A stretch of 64,000 bases of DNA, from contig NC_014391.1 in NCBI RefSeq assembly GCF_000145235.1, positions 2,984,001 to 3,048,000 on the forward strand, written 5' to 3'. This stretch comes from Micromonospora aurantiaca ATCC 27029 (GTDB lineage: Bacteria > Actinomycetota > Actinomycetes > Mycobacteriales > Micromonosporaceae). Position 1 is the first letter of the stretch, and every line of letters begins with the position of its first letter. This document shows, in pieces, positions 23,929 to 33,936 of this stretch. The notes beneath the pieces are model-generated. The model saw only the letters and a list, made by a program, of their open reading frames with translations. It had not been told where the DNA came from and made no database searches. The position numbers and the translations under genes are program-made.

Positions 23929-25060
23929 CGCGCGGCACGTCGTCGTGGTGGGCGCCGGCCGGCTGGCCCGCTCGCTGTGCCACGCCCTGGCCGCGACGCC
24001 CACCCCGGCGCCGCTGCGCGTGACGGTCCTGGCCCGCGACCCGGACGCGGCCCACGCGCTCGCCCGCGCCGCGCGGGTGCGCGCCACAGTCGCCGGAACC
24101 CCCGTCGCCGTTACCGCCCGGCCGTTCACCGCCGAACCCGGCACCGACCCGGGGGAGGGGTACGCCGCCGACGCCGCCTCGATGGCCCGGCTCCGGCCCG
24201 ACGTGCTGGTCTGCGCCGCGTCCGCGCAGTCGCCGTACGAGCGGGCGGCGGCGCCGTCGGCCTGGACGGACCTGATCGCCGCGGCCGGCTTCGGGGTGAC
24301 GCTGGCGTTGCAGGCCGAACTGGTGTCCCGGCTGGCCGCCGCGCTGGCCGGCGGCGCGCCCGGCGCCACGCTCGTCAACGGCGCGTTCCCGGACGCGGTC
24401 AACCCGCTGCTCGCCGCGCTGGACCTGCCGGTGCGCTGCGGCATCGGCAACGTGGCGACGCTCGCCGCGTGCCTGGACGCCGCGCTCGGCCGTCCCGGCC
24501 AGCGCCGCCTGGCGGTGCTCGGCCACCACGCCCACCTCGCCGCGCCCGGCCCGGACGACGAGGACACCGCCGAGGTACGCGCCTGGCTGGACGGCCGGCC
24601 CGTCCCGGACGTCACCGGGCTGCTCGCCGGGTACCGCGCGCTTCCCCGGCCGGAGCTGAACGCGCTCGCCGGGCACGCCGGGGCCGCCCTGGTGGTTGCG
24701 CTCGCCGCCGGTGACGAGGTGACGGCGAGCCTGCCCGGCCCGCTGGGACTGCCGGGCGGCTATCCGGTCCGGCTCACCGGCGGCCGGACCGAGCTGCGGC
24801 TGCCGGCCGAGCTGCCGGTGGCGCAGGCGGTCGCCTGGAACACCGCCGCCGGGCGCCGCGACGGCGTCGAGGTCGGCGGCGGCCACGTCCGCTACCCGGA
24901 GCGCGCCCGGGCCGCGCTGGCGGCGTACCGGCCCGACCTGGCCGGCGGCTGGCACGCGAGCGAGCTGCCCGAGATCGCCTGCCGGTTCACCGCCCTGCGT
25001 GACCATCTGCGAACGGTGCCGCCGGCGCCGGCCCGGAGTGTGTTGGAGGAAGCCCGATGA
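23909..25060 (+). CDS. Rossmann-fold dehydrogenase-like protein
   Basis: A 383-residue protein with an N-terminal dinucleotide-binding fold (VVVVGAGRLARSLCHALA, about 11-28) and LARDPDAA at the second strand end. The middle (VLVCAASAQSP, about 105) resembles saccharopine-dehydrogenase-like proteins, where an NAD(P)-dependent imine or keto reaction occurs. The gene begins 20 bases inside the preceding NRPS gene and shares ATGA with the following PLP-enzyme gene, so the two probably work together. No closer family is recognised. A function in making the amino acid used by one of the unassigned A domains is inferred from position only. Confidence 0.6.
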   Translation: MSARSADARHVVVVGAGRLARSLCHALAATPTPAPLRVTVLARDPDAAHALARAARVRATVAGTPVAVTARPFTAEPGTDPGEGYAADAASMARLRPDVLVCAASAQSPYERAAAPSAWTDLIAAAGFGVTLALQAELVSRLAAALAGGAPGATLVNGAFPDAVNPLLAALDLPVRCGIGNVATLAACLDAALGRPGQRRLAVLGHHAHLAAPGPDDEDTAEVRAWLDGRPVPDVTGLLAGYRALPRPELNALAGHAGAALVVALAAGDEVTASLPGPLGLPGGYPVRLTGGRTELRLPAELPVAQAVAWNTAAGRRDGVEVGGGHVRYPERARAALAAYRPDLAGGWHASELPEIACRFTALRDHLRTVPPAPARSVLEEAR

Positions 25061-26412
25061 CCGTGACCACCCCGGCCACCCGCAACATGATCACCGACTA
25101 CTACGACGTCATCGCGTCGGCGGTGCGCCGGTGCGGCGCGGTCCCCGGCGACGCGCCCGGCACGCCCGGCTTCGCGCCCGGCTTCGACCTGCCCGAGCTG
25201 ACCCTCGCGGTACGCGAGTTCTACGCCGCCGCCACGGTCAGCTGGTCCCCGCTGGGCCACTACGGCGGGCACGACCTGACGATGCTCGACCTGACCGCCA
25301 ACCCGGGCACCCGGACCACGAAGACGTTCGCCTCGATGGTGATCGTCGCCCGCGCGGTGGAGCACATCCGGCGTACCGGCGAGCGGCTGTGCATCGTCAC
25401 CCCGACCTCCGGCAACAAGGGCGTCGCGCTGCGCGACTCGGTGGCGCGCGCGTACGCGGCCGGGCTGGTGACCCCGGAGCAGCTGTCCATCGTGGTGCTG
25501 GCGCCGGCGGCGACCCGGCACAAGTTCCGCCACGACGCGCTCGCCGCCGATCCCGCGACCCGTGCGGTCAACCCGCTGCTGCGGTACACCGGCGCGGATC
25601 CGGAGGGCGTGAAGGCGCTCGGCCGCGCGTTCGTCGACGAGTACGCGGCCACCGCGTACGACAAGCACGGCGTCACCCTCTGGTACACCCTCGACCTGCG
25701 CAACTACCTGGTCGCCGACGCCGCCCGGGCCGCCTTCGAGGCCGACGTGTCGCCGGCCACCGGTTCCCGCTGGCACGCGCACGCAGTGTCCAGCGCGTTC
25801 GGCCTGCTCGGCTACAACCTGGGCCGCGACGTGCTGGAGGCGACCGGCGACGCCGACCCGGCCGACCGGCCCGGTTTCCTGCTCGTGCAGCATCTCGGCA
25901 CGCCGGACATGGTGCTCAACCTGCGCCACGGCTCGTTCGAGCGGGACCACTGCCCGGCGTACACACTCGACGAGAACCGGGGCGTCTGGACGCAGGACGC
26001 CGACCTGCGCTTCCCGGCCGTCACCGACGACCCGGCCGAGGTGCTCGACCCGACGTTCTACACCCACCGCCCGGTGACCTCCCCGGCCATGAACGCGCTC
26101 GTGCGGCGGCACGGCGGCGACGGCATCGTGGTGTCGCGGCGCGAGTGCGTCCGGCGCTACCCGGTCGCCCGGCAGTGGCTCGCCGACGCCGGCCTGACGC
26201 TGCCCGAGGACCCGGCCCGGCTGCGGGAGTGGTCGATCCTGATGGCGCTGACCGGCGTCTGCAACGCCGTCGACCGGGGCCTGGTGCCGGCCGGGCACGA
26301 GATCGTGGTGCACGGCACCGGCAGCTACTGCGACGACTTCCGGATCGCCGAGCCCGACGCCGAGGTGTCCACGCTCGCCGACGTGGTCGCCGCCGTCCTG
26401 GACCAGCGGTGA
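25057..26412 (+). CDS. PLP-dependent fold-type II enzyme-like protein
   Basis: A 451-residue protein with the signs of the threonine synthase/cysteine synthase fold: a candidate PLP lysine K89 in TRTTKTFASM, and 28 residues later TPTSGNKGVA (116-125), the phosphate/substrate Asn loop. Near the C-terminus HGTGSYCDD fits the region that binds the pyridine nitrogen. The sequence is far from standard cysteine synthases and may match one of the uncharacterised actinobacterial DUF families; I am not sure which. It is coupled to the Rossmann protein before it and the NRPS after it. Together they recall, without being homologous to, the SbnA/SbnB pair that makes 2,3-diaminopropionate. Confidence 0.6.
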   Translation: MTVTTPATRNMITDYYDVIASAVRRCGAVPGDAPGTPGFAPGFDLPELTLAVREFYAAATVSWSPLGHYGGHDLTMLDLTANPGTRTTKTFASMVIVARAVEHIRRTGERLCIVTPTSGNKGVALRDSVARAYAAGLVTPEQLSIVVLAPAATRHKFRHDALAADPATRAVNPLLRYTGADPEGVKALGRAFVDEYAATAYDKHGVTLWYTLDLRNYLVADAARAAFEADVSPATGSRWHAHAVSSAFGLLGYNLGRDVLEATGDADPADRPGFLLVQHLGTPDMVLNLRHGSFERDHCPAYTLDENRGVWTQDADLRFPAVTDDPAEVLDPTFYTHRPVTSPAMNALVRRHGGDGIVVSRRECVRRYPVARQWLADAGLTLPEDPARLREWSILMALTGVCNAVDRGLVPAGHEIVVHGTGSYCDDFRIAEPDAEVSTLADVVAAVLDQR

Positions 26413-28769
26413 GCCCGTCCCCGCAGCCGCTCGGCCCGCCGCCGCGGCTCGCCGCCCGGGCGCAGGCCGCGGGCGTCGACCCGGCCGCCGTCGTCCTCAC
26501 CGCCACGGCCCTGGTGGTACGCCGGTACACCGGATCCCCTGTGGTGACGCTGCGGCACGGCGACGACCCGGTGACGCTCGACCTGACCGCCGACGCGCCG
26601 ATCCGGGAGTTGTGCCGCTCGCTGTGCCCGGCGCCGCCGGACCAACCGGTCGACGCCACCGTCGAGGTGAGCGCCGACCTGGCCGGCGTCACCGTGTCCG
26701 GGCTGCCCGCCGCGTACGCCGACGACCTCCGCGCCGACCTGGCCGAGTTCCTGTCCACGCTGGACCCGGACGCCTCGTCGGCGGGGGTGCTGCCGTCGGC
26801 TCGGTACGAGCGGCGTCCGGCGCCGGACCTCTGGCGGCTGCACGGCGGTGACGGCACCGAGGCCGATCGGGTACGCGGCGACACCATCCCGGCCGCGTTC
26901 GCCGCGGCGGTGCGGGCGTACCCGGAACGGCCGGCGGTGCTCGCCGACGACGCGACTGTGACCTACCGGGAACTCGGCGCGGCAGTCGCCGCGACCGCCG
27001 AAGCGCTGGCCGGGCCGGGTGACGTCACGGCGCCGGTGGCGGTGCTGTGCCGCCACGGCGTCGCCACGATCACCGGCATCCTGGCGGCGCTGGCGTCGGG
27101 GTCGCCGTACGTGCCGCTGGACCCGGCGTACCCGGCGGCCCGCCTGGCCGCGATGCTGCGCGACGCAGGCGTCCGGGCGATCGTCGCGGACCCCGGCCAC
27201 GAAGGGCGGGCCGCCGCGCTCGCGGCCGACGCCGGGCTGGAGCTGCCTGTCGTGTCGTTGCGCCGGGGCGAACCCGGCGTGCCGGTGCCGTCCGGGCCCG
27301 CGCGCCCGGACGACCCGGCGTACGTGCTCTACACCTCCGGGTCCACCGGGAAGCCGAAGGGCGTGGTGCAGAGCCACCGCAACGTGCTGTTCGGCGTCCG
27401 CAACCACGTGCGCAACTTCGCCGTCCGGCCGGACGACCGCACGAGCGTGCTCACCTCGTTCGGCTACGACATGGCCGTCACCGACACGTTCAGCGCGCTG
27501 CTGTCCGGCGCCGCCGCCGTCCCGGTCGACGTCCGCACGCACGGCCTCGGCCACCTCACCGGCGCGCTCGCCGACCGGGGCGTCACCGTCTACCACTCCA
27601 CCCCGACCGTCTTCCGGTACGTGGTGGCGAGCCTCGGAGAGCACGGGCGGCTGCCGTCGGTCCGCGCGGTCGTCCTCGGCGGCGAGGAGGTCACCCGGCA
27701 CGACGTGACGCTGGCCCGGCGGTCGTTCGCGCCGGGCGTGGTGTTCGTCAACGGGTACGGCACCACCGAGATCAGCTTCGCCGCGCAGCACCACCTGCCG
27801 CCGGACGCCGACCCGGGGCGCGCAGTCGTGCCGATCGGGCATCCGTTGCCGGGCGTCGAGGTGGTGCTGACCGACCCGGCCGGACGCCCGGCCTGCCTCA
27901 CCGGCGAGGTGGTCGTGCGCACCCCGCACGTCGCGCTCGGATATCTGGGCCTGCCGGAGCTGACCGCGGCCCGGTTCACCGAGCAGGACGGGGTGCGCGC
28001 GTACCGGACCGGTGACATCGCGCGGCGGCTGCCCGACGGCATGCTCGTCTACCTGGGCCGCGGCGACCGGATGGTGAAGATCCGCGGCTACCGGGTGGAG
28101 CTGGGCGAGATCGAGGCCTGCCTGGCGGCGCTGCCGAGGGTGGCCCACGCGGCGGTGGTGGCGCGGCGGGGCGCGTCCGGCGCGGGCGAGCAGGAGATCG
28201 TCGCGTACGTGGTCGGCGCCGCCGGGACGGTCGTCGAGCCGGGAGCGCTGCGGGAACGGCTGGCCGCTGTGCTGCCGGACTTCATGGTGCCCCGGGCGGT
28301 GGTGGCGGTGCCGGAGTTGCCGATCGGCCCGACCGGCAAGCTCGACCAGGCCGCCCTGCCCGACCCGGACGCCGGCCGCCCGGACGTCGGAGGGCCGCAC
28401 GCGGGGCAGCCGGCCGCCGGACGCCCGGCCGCCGGGGGACCGCCGGCCGGGCCGGTCGAGCAGACCATCGCCGCAGGCTGGTGCGCGGTGCTCGGACTGC
28501 CCGCAGTGGACCGCCTGGTGAACTTCTTCGAGGCGGGCGGGCACTCGCTCCAGCTCGCCCTGGTGCAGGGGTACCTGGAGGAACACCTCGGCCGCCGGGT
28601 GCCGCTGGCCCGGCTGGTGGAGTTCCCGACGGTGGCGGCGCTGGCCGCGTACCTGGAGAGGGCCGGGGACGCCGCGGGCGTACCGGAGGACGGCCGGCTG
28701 ACCGCGGTCGGACGCCGGATGGCCCGCCGCGCCGCCGCGCGGGCCGCCGGCGGGGAGGGACGGGCGTGA
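26409..28769 (+). CDS. NRPS: truncated N-terminal domain, adenylation, PCP
   Basis: A 786-residue protein. The first 150 residues look like the C-terminal lobe of a degenerate condensation domain, without any HHxxxDG motif. The A domain (about 155-620) shows YTSGSTGKPKG (308-318), NGYGTTE (448-454), YRTGDIARR and KIRGYRVELGE, with GPTGKLD as A10. The PCP has S713 in GGHSLQ. The pocket code reads D-M-T-H-V-G-G-F-A-K and is unassigned. An Ala/Gly/Pro-rich linker precedes the PCP and a basic Ala/Arg-rich tail closes the protein. Starts at GTG 26409, overlapping the PLP-enzyme gene, and ends overlapping the KS gene. With no working C domain it needs a partner to pass on its amino acid. Confidence 0.85.
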   Translation: MSPSPQPLGPPPRLAARAQAAGVDPAAVVLTATALVVRRYTGSPVVTLRHGDDPVTLDLTADAPIRELCRSLCPAPPDQPVDATVEVSADLAGVTVSGLPAAYADDLRADLAEFLSTLDPDASSAGVLPSARYERRPAPDLWRLHGGDGTEADRVRGDTIPAAFAAAVRAYPERPAVLADDATVTYRELGAAVAATAEALAGPGDVTAPVAVLCRHGVATITGILAALASGSPYVPLDPAYPAARLAAMLRDAGVRAIVADPGHEGRAAALAADAGLELPVVSLRRGEPGVPVPSGPARPDDPAYVLYTSGSTGKPKGVVQSHRNVLFGVRNHVRNFAVRPDDRTSVLTSFGYDMAVTDTFSALLSGAAAVPVDVRTHGLGHLTGALADRGVTVYHSTPTVFRYVVASLGEHGRLPSVRAVVLGGEEVTRHDVTLARRSFAPGVVFVNGYGTTEISFAAQHHLPPDADPGRAVVPIGHPLPGVEVVLTDPAGRPACLTGEVVVRTPHVALGYLGLPELTAARFTEQDGVRAYRTGDIARRLPDGMLVYLGRGDRMVKIRGYRVELGEIEACLAALPRVAHAAVVARRGASGAGEQEIVAYVVGAAGTVVEPGALRERLAAVLPDFMVPRAVVAVPELPIGPTGKLDQAALPDPDAGRPDVGGPHAGQPAAGRPAAGGPPAGPVEQTIAAGWCAVLGLPAVDRLVNFFEAGGHSLQLALVQGYLEEHLGRRVPLARLVEFPTVAALAAYLERAGDAAGVPEDGRLTAVGRRMARRAAARAAGGEGRA

Positions 28770-30415
28770 GCGAGGACGACCGGATCGCGGTGGTGGGCCT
28801 GTCCTGCCGGGTACCCGGCGCGGACGACGCGCCGGCGCTGTGGCGCAACCTGCTGTCCGGGGTGGACTCGGTGCGCCGGACCCCGGCCGGCGAGGGCGTG
28901 CCGGGCGGACCGGACTGGGTACCGGCGTTCGGCCGGCTCGACGACCTGGAGGGTTTCGACGCGGACCTGTTCGGCTGTCCCGCCGCGGCGGCGGCGCTGC
29001 TCGACCCGCAGCACCGGCTGTTCCTGGAGGTCGCCTGGCACGCCCTGGAGGACGCCGGGATCGACCCGGACCGCGACCCGGCCCAGATCGGCGTGTTCGC
29101 CGGATGCGCACCCAACCGCTACCTGCACCACCACCTGCTGGGCAACCCCGCGCTGGCACCGGCGGCGGGCACGCTCGCCGAGGACTGGGACGACGCGCTG
29201 ACCGGGTCCGGCTGCGACTACCTGCCGACGCGCACCGCGTTCGCGCTGGGGCTGTCCGGCCCGGCCGTGGCGGTCCAGACCGCCTGCTCGACCTCGCTCG
29301 TCGCGGTGTGCCAGGCCGGGCAGAGCCTGCTGGACTACCGCTGCGACGTGGCGATAGCGGGCGGCGCGGCGGTGGTGTCCACCCGGCAGGCCGGGTACCG
29401 GCTGCGGCCGGGCGGGCTGCTGGCCGCCGACGGGGTGTGCCGCCCGTACGACGCCGCCGCCACCGGGCAGGTGTTCGGCAACGGCGCCGGGGCGGTGGTG
29501 CTGAAGCGGCTCGCCGACGCCCGCGCCGACGGCGACCACGTGTACGCCGTGCTCGCCGGGTGGGCGGTGAACAACGACGGCGCCGACCGGCCCGGATTCA
29601 CAGTGCCGGGCGTGTCCGGCCAGGCGGCGGTGATGGCGGAGGCGCTGGCGTCGGTCGGCTGGGACGCGGCCGACGTGGGCTACCTGGAGGGCCACGGCAC
29701 CGGCACGCCGGTGGGCGACGCGATCGAGGTGGACGCGCTGGCCCGGGTACGCCGGAGCGCCCGCGCCCCGCTGCTGCTCGGCTCGGTGAAGGGCAACCTC
29801 GGCAACCTGGACGCCGCGGCGGGCGTGATCTCCCTGATCAAGGCCGTGTACGCGGTCCGCACCGGGCAGGTGCCGGGTACCGCGCACTTCACCGCCGCGC
29901 ACGACGACATCGACCTGGCCGCCGCGGGCGCCGAGGTGGACGCGCAGACCCGGCCGTGGGCCGGGGAGCGGCGCGCAGGTGTCAGCTCGTTCGGTCTCGG
30001 CGGCACCAACGCGCACGTACTCGTCGAACCCGCGCCCGCGACGGACGAGCCGGACGCCGGGGCACCCGGCCCGGTGGTGCTGGGGCTGTCCGCAGGCAGC
30101 CCGGCGGCGCTGCGGGAACTGGCCCGTCGGCTGGCCGTCCGGCTGGCCGACGGCGACCTGGCGGTGGCCGACGTGGCGCACACGCTCGCGGTGGGACGGC
30201 GGCGGCTGGCGTACCGGGACGCGGTCGCCTGCGCCGACGCCGGGGAGGCGGTGGCCGGGCTGACCGCGCTCGCGGCCGGCGACCCGGTCGACGGCGACGA
30301 AGCAGTCCGCGCCTGGCGTGCCGGTGCCGACCTGCCCGTGCCGCCGGGGCGGCGGGTGCCGCTGCCCGGCTACCCGTTCCGGCGGACCCGGCACTGGATC
30401 GAGGCACGACGATGA
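28766..30415 (+). CDS. Lone PKS ketosynthase with Asn in place of the second catalytic His
   Basis: A 549-residue protein with a full KS domain (about 1-425) followed by a short linker that ends in the post-AT motif LPGYPFRRTRHWIE, with no acyltransferase, reductase or carrier between. The nucleophile is C174 (QTACSTSL) and the first His is H310 (EGHGTGTPVGD). The usual KSNIGH motif reads KGNLGN, so the second His, needed for decarboxylative condensation, is N346. The enzyme may therefore transfer acyl chains without extending them. It looks like a module from which the AT was deleted. It overlaps both neighbouring NRPS genes by GTGA/ATGA. Confidence 0.88.
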   Translation: MSEDDRIAVVGLSCRVPGADDAPALWRNLLSGVDSVRRTPAGEGVPGGPDWVPAFGRLDDLEGFDADLFGCPAAAAALLDPQHRLFLEVAWHALEDAGIDPDRDPAQIGVFAGCAPNRYLHHHLLGNPALAPAAGTLAEDWDDALTGSGCDYLPTRTAFALGLSGPAVAVQTACSTSLVAVCQAGQSLLDYRCDVAIAGGAAVVSTRQAGYRLRPGGLLAADGVCRPYDAAATGQVFGNGAGAVVLKRLADARADGDHVYAVLAGWAVNNDGADRPGFTVPGVSGQAAVMAEALASVGWDAADVGYLEGHGTGTPVGDAIEVDALARVRRSARAPLLLGSVKGNLGNLDAAAGVISLIKAVYAVRTGQVPGTAHFTAAHDDIDLAAAGAEVDAQTRPWAGERRAGVSSFGLGGTNAHVLVEPAPATDEPDAGAPGPVVLGLSAGSPAALRELARRLAVRLADGDLAVADVAHTLAVGRRRLAYRDAVACADAGEAVAGLTALAAGDPVDGDEAVRAWRAGADLPVPPGRRVPLPGYPFRRTRHWIEARR

Positions 30416-33400
30416 CCGGCCGCGACGATCAGCGCGACCAGCAGGTCGGCCCCGAGCTGCCCTACCCGCAGGTGTGCCTGCCCGACCTGGTCGCCGCGCA
30501 CGCCCGGCGGCGTCCCGGCGCGCCGGCCGTGGTGCAGGGTGACCTGACGCTCAGCTACGCCGACCTGGCCGGCCGGGCCGCCGCGCTCGCCGCGTCGCTG
30601 CGGGACCACGGCATCGGCGCGGACGACCTCGTCGGCGTCTGCGTGGACCGCCGCCTGGACCTGGTGGTCGCGCTGCTCGGCGTGCAGGCCGCCGGCGCCG
30701 GGTACGTCCCGCTCGACCCGGCGCTGCCGCCCGGACGGTTGCGGGAGCTGGCCGCCGAGGCCCGGCTGCGCGTCGTCGTGGGTACGCCCGCCGCCGAGAC
30801 GTTCACCGGCCGCACCGTGCTGGACGTCCCCGCCGCCACCGCGCCCTGGCAGCCGACCCCGGCGACGCTCGCCACCACGGCGTACGCGATGTTCACGTCC
30901 GGGTCGACCGGGCAGCCCAAGGGCGCGGTGATCGAGCACCGGGCGCTGACCGAGAAGGTCACCTCGATCGCCGAGTTCTCCGGGTTCGGCACGGCGACCC
31001 GGTGCCTGGCGTTCGCCTCGATCGGGTTCGACGCGTCGGTGGTCGACATGCTCGCCCCGCTCGCCGCCGGGGGCACAGTCGTGCTCGCCGGTGACGCCGA
31101 GCGGGCCGACCCGACCCGGCTCTACCGGATCTGCGCCGATCAGGCAGTCGACGTGGTGGTGCTGCCGCCGCCGATCCTGCCGCTGCTGGACCCGGACCGG
31201 CTTCCCGGCGTACGGCTGGTCATCACCGGCGGCGAGGCCACCGGCCCGGAACAGGTCGGCCGCTGGACCGCGGGTGGGCGCCGCTTCATCAGCGTGTACG
31301 GCCCGACCGAGGCGACGGTGCTGGTGACCTGGTTCGAGGGCAGCGGCGACTGGACGCGGCCCATCCCGATCGGCCGGCCCGCCGCCAACCACCGCATCCA
31401 CCTGGTCGACGACGAGCTGCGCGAGGTCGGCCCGGGGGAGATCGGCGAGGTGCTCGCCGGTGGTCCCGGGCTCGGCCGCGGATACCTGTTCGACGCCGCC
31501 CGTACTGCGGAACGGTTCCTCCCGGACCCGTTCTCCGGCCGGCCGGGGGAGCGGCTCTACCGTACCGGTGACCTGGCCCGGTGGCTGCCGGACGGGAGCC
31601 TGGAGTTCCTCGGCCGGGCCGACCGGCAGGTCAAGATCCGCGGGCAGCGGATCGAACTGGGCGAGGTCGAGGCCGTGTTGCGCCGCCACCCGGACGTCGA
31701 CCTGGCCAGCGTCCAGGTCCGCGCCGGCGCCGGCGGTCAGGAACTCGTCGCGTACGTGGCGACCGGCCTCGACACTGCCGAGCTGCGCGACTACTGCGCC
31801 CGGCTGCTGCCGCCCGCCGCCGTACCGGCCCGGATGCACACGATGCCCGCGCTGCCCATCACCATCAACGGCAAGATCGACACCGAGCGGCTGGCCGAGC
31901 TCGACGTCGCCGAACCGGCTTCCGTGCCGTCCGGCGAGCCGCCCGCCACCGACACCGAACGCCTCGTCGCGCAGGCGTGGGCGGCGCTGCTGGACGTGTC
32001 CACTGTCGGCCGCGACGACGACTTCTTCCACCAGGGCGGGCACTCGATCACCGCGATGCGGCTGGTCGCCGACCTGCGCGAGCGGCTGGGCCGCGACCTC
32101 GCCATCGAGGACGTGCTGGTGGGGCGGACGCCACGCGGCATCGCCGCCCGCGCCGACGCCGCCGCCGGAACCGGCCCGGCCGACGCCGCCGCCGTCCGGG
32201 GACGGCCACCGGCGCTGTCCCCGGCGCAGCAGCGGCTGTGGTTCCTCGACCGCTACTTCCCGGCCGCCGCGTCCGCGTACAACGTCGCGTTCGCCGAACG
32301 GATCACCGGCCCGCTCGACGTGGCGGCGCTCGCCACGGCGCTCACCGCCGTCGCGGACCGTCAGCAGATCCTGCGCTGGCGCATCCCGGAGCGCGACGGC
32401 GTGCCGTACGCGGTCGCCGACCCGTCCACACCGGTGCCGCTGCCGGTACGTGACCTCGCCCCGGGCACGGACCTCGCCGGCCACCTCGCGGCGAGCGCCG
32501 CCACGCCGTTCGCGCTGGCGACCGACACGCTGTGGCGGGCCGAACTGATCCGCACCGGCGACGACGAGCACGTGCTGGCCGTCTACGCCCACCACGCCGT
32601 GTTCGACGGCTGGTCCCAGTCGCTGTTCTACGCCGACCTGGCCGCCGCCTACCGGGCCGCGCTCGGGGACGGGCCGCCGCTGCCGCCGCTGCCCGCCACG
32701 TACGGCGACTACGTGGCCTGGCGCGCCCACCGTGCCCGGCGCCGCGCCGCCGCCGACCTGGAATGGTGGCTGGACCACCTGACCGGGGCGCCAGTGGTGC
32801 TGCGACTCCCCGGGGGACGGGACCGGCCGGCCGAACAGACGTACACCAGCGCGACGGTGCGTACCCGGCTGGACCGGGCCGCCACCGCCGCGCTCACCGA
32901 CCTCGCCGCCGGGCTCGGTGCGACCCCCGCCGCCGCCGTGCTCGCCGCGTTCGCGCTGGTGCTGGCCCGGCGCACCGGCCTACCTGACCTGGTGGTCGGC
33001 ACCCCCACTGTGGACCGGCGCGCCGCCGACTTCGAGGCGATGGTCGGCTTCTTCATCGAGATCGCGCCGCTGCGGCTGCGGCAGACGCCCGGGGCCGGGT
33101 TCGCCGCGCACGTCCGCGCCGCCTGGGAGGAACTGCTCGCCGCGCTCGCCCACCCGGAGGCACCTGTCGAACGCATCGTCGGCGGCCTCGGGCTGGGCGG
33201 CCTGCTCGACCGCAGCCCACTGGTGCAGGTGCTGTTCAACATGTACACGTTCGACGAGCCCCGGCTGGACCTGGCCGGGCCGGCCGCCGAGCCGGTGCCG
33301 GTGCCCGCGCCCGGCTCACCGTTCGACCTCACGCTCTACGGCGTCACCCGGGACGGGCGGCTGCGCGTGGAGATCGTCTTCAACCCGGACGTCTACGGCG

Positions 33401-33936
33401 AGACGCTGATCACCGACGTGCTCGCCGACGTCGAGCGGTTGCTGCGGGCCGGCGCCGCCGACCCGGAGCGGCCGGTGGCCGAGCTGCCCGCCTGGACCGC
33501 CGTCCCGGCCGGAACGGCCGACGACGTGCCCCGGGCCGCCCGGGTGAACCGGACCGGAGGCCGCGCCGGGGTGCCCGCCGCCCGCCCGGCCACCGCCACC
33601 GAGCGGCGAATCGCCGCGGTCTGGTGCGACGTGCTCGGCGTACCGGAGGTGGCCGCGACTGACAGCTTCTTCGACGTCGGCGGCGGCTCGCTCGCGGTCG
33701 CGGTCGTGCAACGGCAGCTCAACCGGCTGCTCGGCACGAACCTGCGGGTCGTGGACCTGTTCCACCACCCGACCGTCCGCGCGCTCGCCGCGCACCTGGA
33801 CAGCCTCGGTGCGGCGTCGTCCGGCGAGGACGCCGAGGACGCCGAGGACGAGGCGGTGGAACGCGCGGCACGCCGGGGCGCGCTGCGCCGCCAGCGGGTC
33901 CAGCGCCGCCCGGTGGCGGAGGAGGAGCCGCGGTGA
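30412..33936 (+). CDS. NRPS: A-PCP-C-PCP
   Basis: A 1174-residue dimodular protein. A domain (about 20-500): FTSGSTGQPKGA, VYGPTEA, YRTGDLARW, KIRGQRIELGE, INGKID. First PCP S545 (GGHSI). Condensation domain (about 605-1030) with an intact HHAVFDG at 727-733, which by its LSPAQQRLWFLDRYFP start belongs to the ordinary LCL/DCL group. Second PCP S1093 in VGGGSLA. The A pocket code reads D-A-V-V-I-G-V-V-L-K, suggesting a hydrophobic residue but unassigned. The second PCP has no A domain of its own, so it must be loaded in trans, which is notable beside the LanB-like gene. The C-terminal tail is acidic then basic, possibly a docking element. Confidence 0.9.
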   Translation: MTGRDDQRDQQVGPELPYPQVCLPDLVAAHARRRPGAPAVVQGDLTLSYADLAGRAAALAASLRDHGIGADDLVGVCVDRRLDLVVALLGVQAAGAGYVPLDPALPPGRLRELAAEARLRVVVGTPAAETFTGRTVLDVPAATAPWQPTPATLATTAYAMFTSGSTGQPKGAVIEHRALTEKVTSIAEFSGFGTATRCLAFASIGFDASVVDMLAPLAAGGTVVLAGDAERADPTRLYRICADQAVDVVVLPPPILPLLDPDRLPGVRLVITGGEATGPEQVGRWTAGGRRFISVYGPTEATVLVTWFEGSGDWTRPIPIGRPAANHRIHLVDDELREVGPGEIGEVLAGGPGLGRGYLFDAARTAERFLPDPFSGRPGERLYRTGDLARWLPDGSLEFLGRADRQVKIRGQRIELGEVEAVLRRHPDVDLASVQVRAGAGGQELVAYVATGLDTAELRDYCARLLPPAAVPARMHTMPALPITINGKIDTERLAELDVAEPASVPSGEPPATDTERLVAQAWAALLDVSTVGRDDDFFHQGGHSITAMRLVADLRERLGRDLAIEDVLVGRTPRGIAARADAAAGTGPADAAAVRGRPPALSPAQQRLWFLDRYFPAAASAYNVAFAERITGPLDVAALATALTAVADRQQILRWRIPERDGVPYAVADPSTPVPLPVRDLAPGTDLAGHLAASAATPFALATDTLWRAELIRTGDDEHVLAVYAHHAVFDGWSQSLFYADLAAAYRAALGDGPPLPPLPATYGDYVAWRAHRARRRAAADLEWWLDHLTGAPVVLRLPGGRDRPAEQTYTSATVRTRLDRAATAALTDLAAGLGATPAAAVLAAFALVLARRTGLPDLVVGTPTVDRRAADFEAMVGFFIEIAPLRLRQTPGAGFAAHVRAAWEELLAALAHPEAPVERIVGGLGLGGLLDRSPLVQVLFNMYTFDEPRLDLAGPAAEPVPVPAPGSPFDLTLYGVTRDGRLRVEIVFNPDVYGETLITDVLADVERLLRAGAADPERPVAELPAWTAVPAGTADDVPRAARVNRTGGRAGVPAARPATATERRIAAVWCDVLGVPEVAATDSFFDVGGGSLAVAVVQRQLNRLLGTNLRVVDLFHHPTVRALAAHLDSLGAASSGEDAEDAEDEAVERAARRGALRRQRVQRRPVAEEEPR

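Noticed and set aside
23909..26412. Direct SbnA/SbnB homologues for 2,3-diaminopropionate.
   Set aside because: The PLP protein is far from cysteine synthase-like SbnA in length and motifs, and the Rossmann protein does not look like the ornithine cyclodeaminase family of SbnB. Only the logic is similar.
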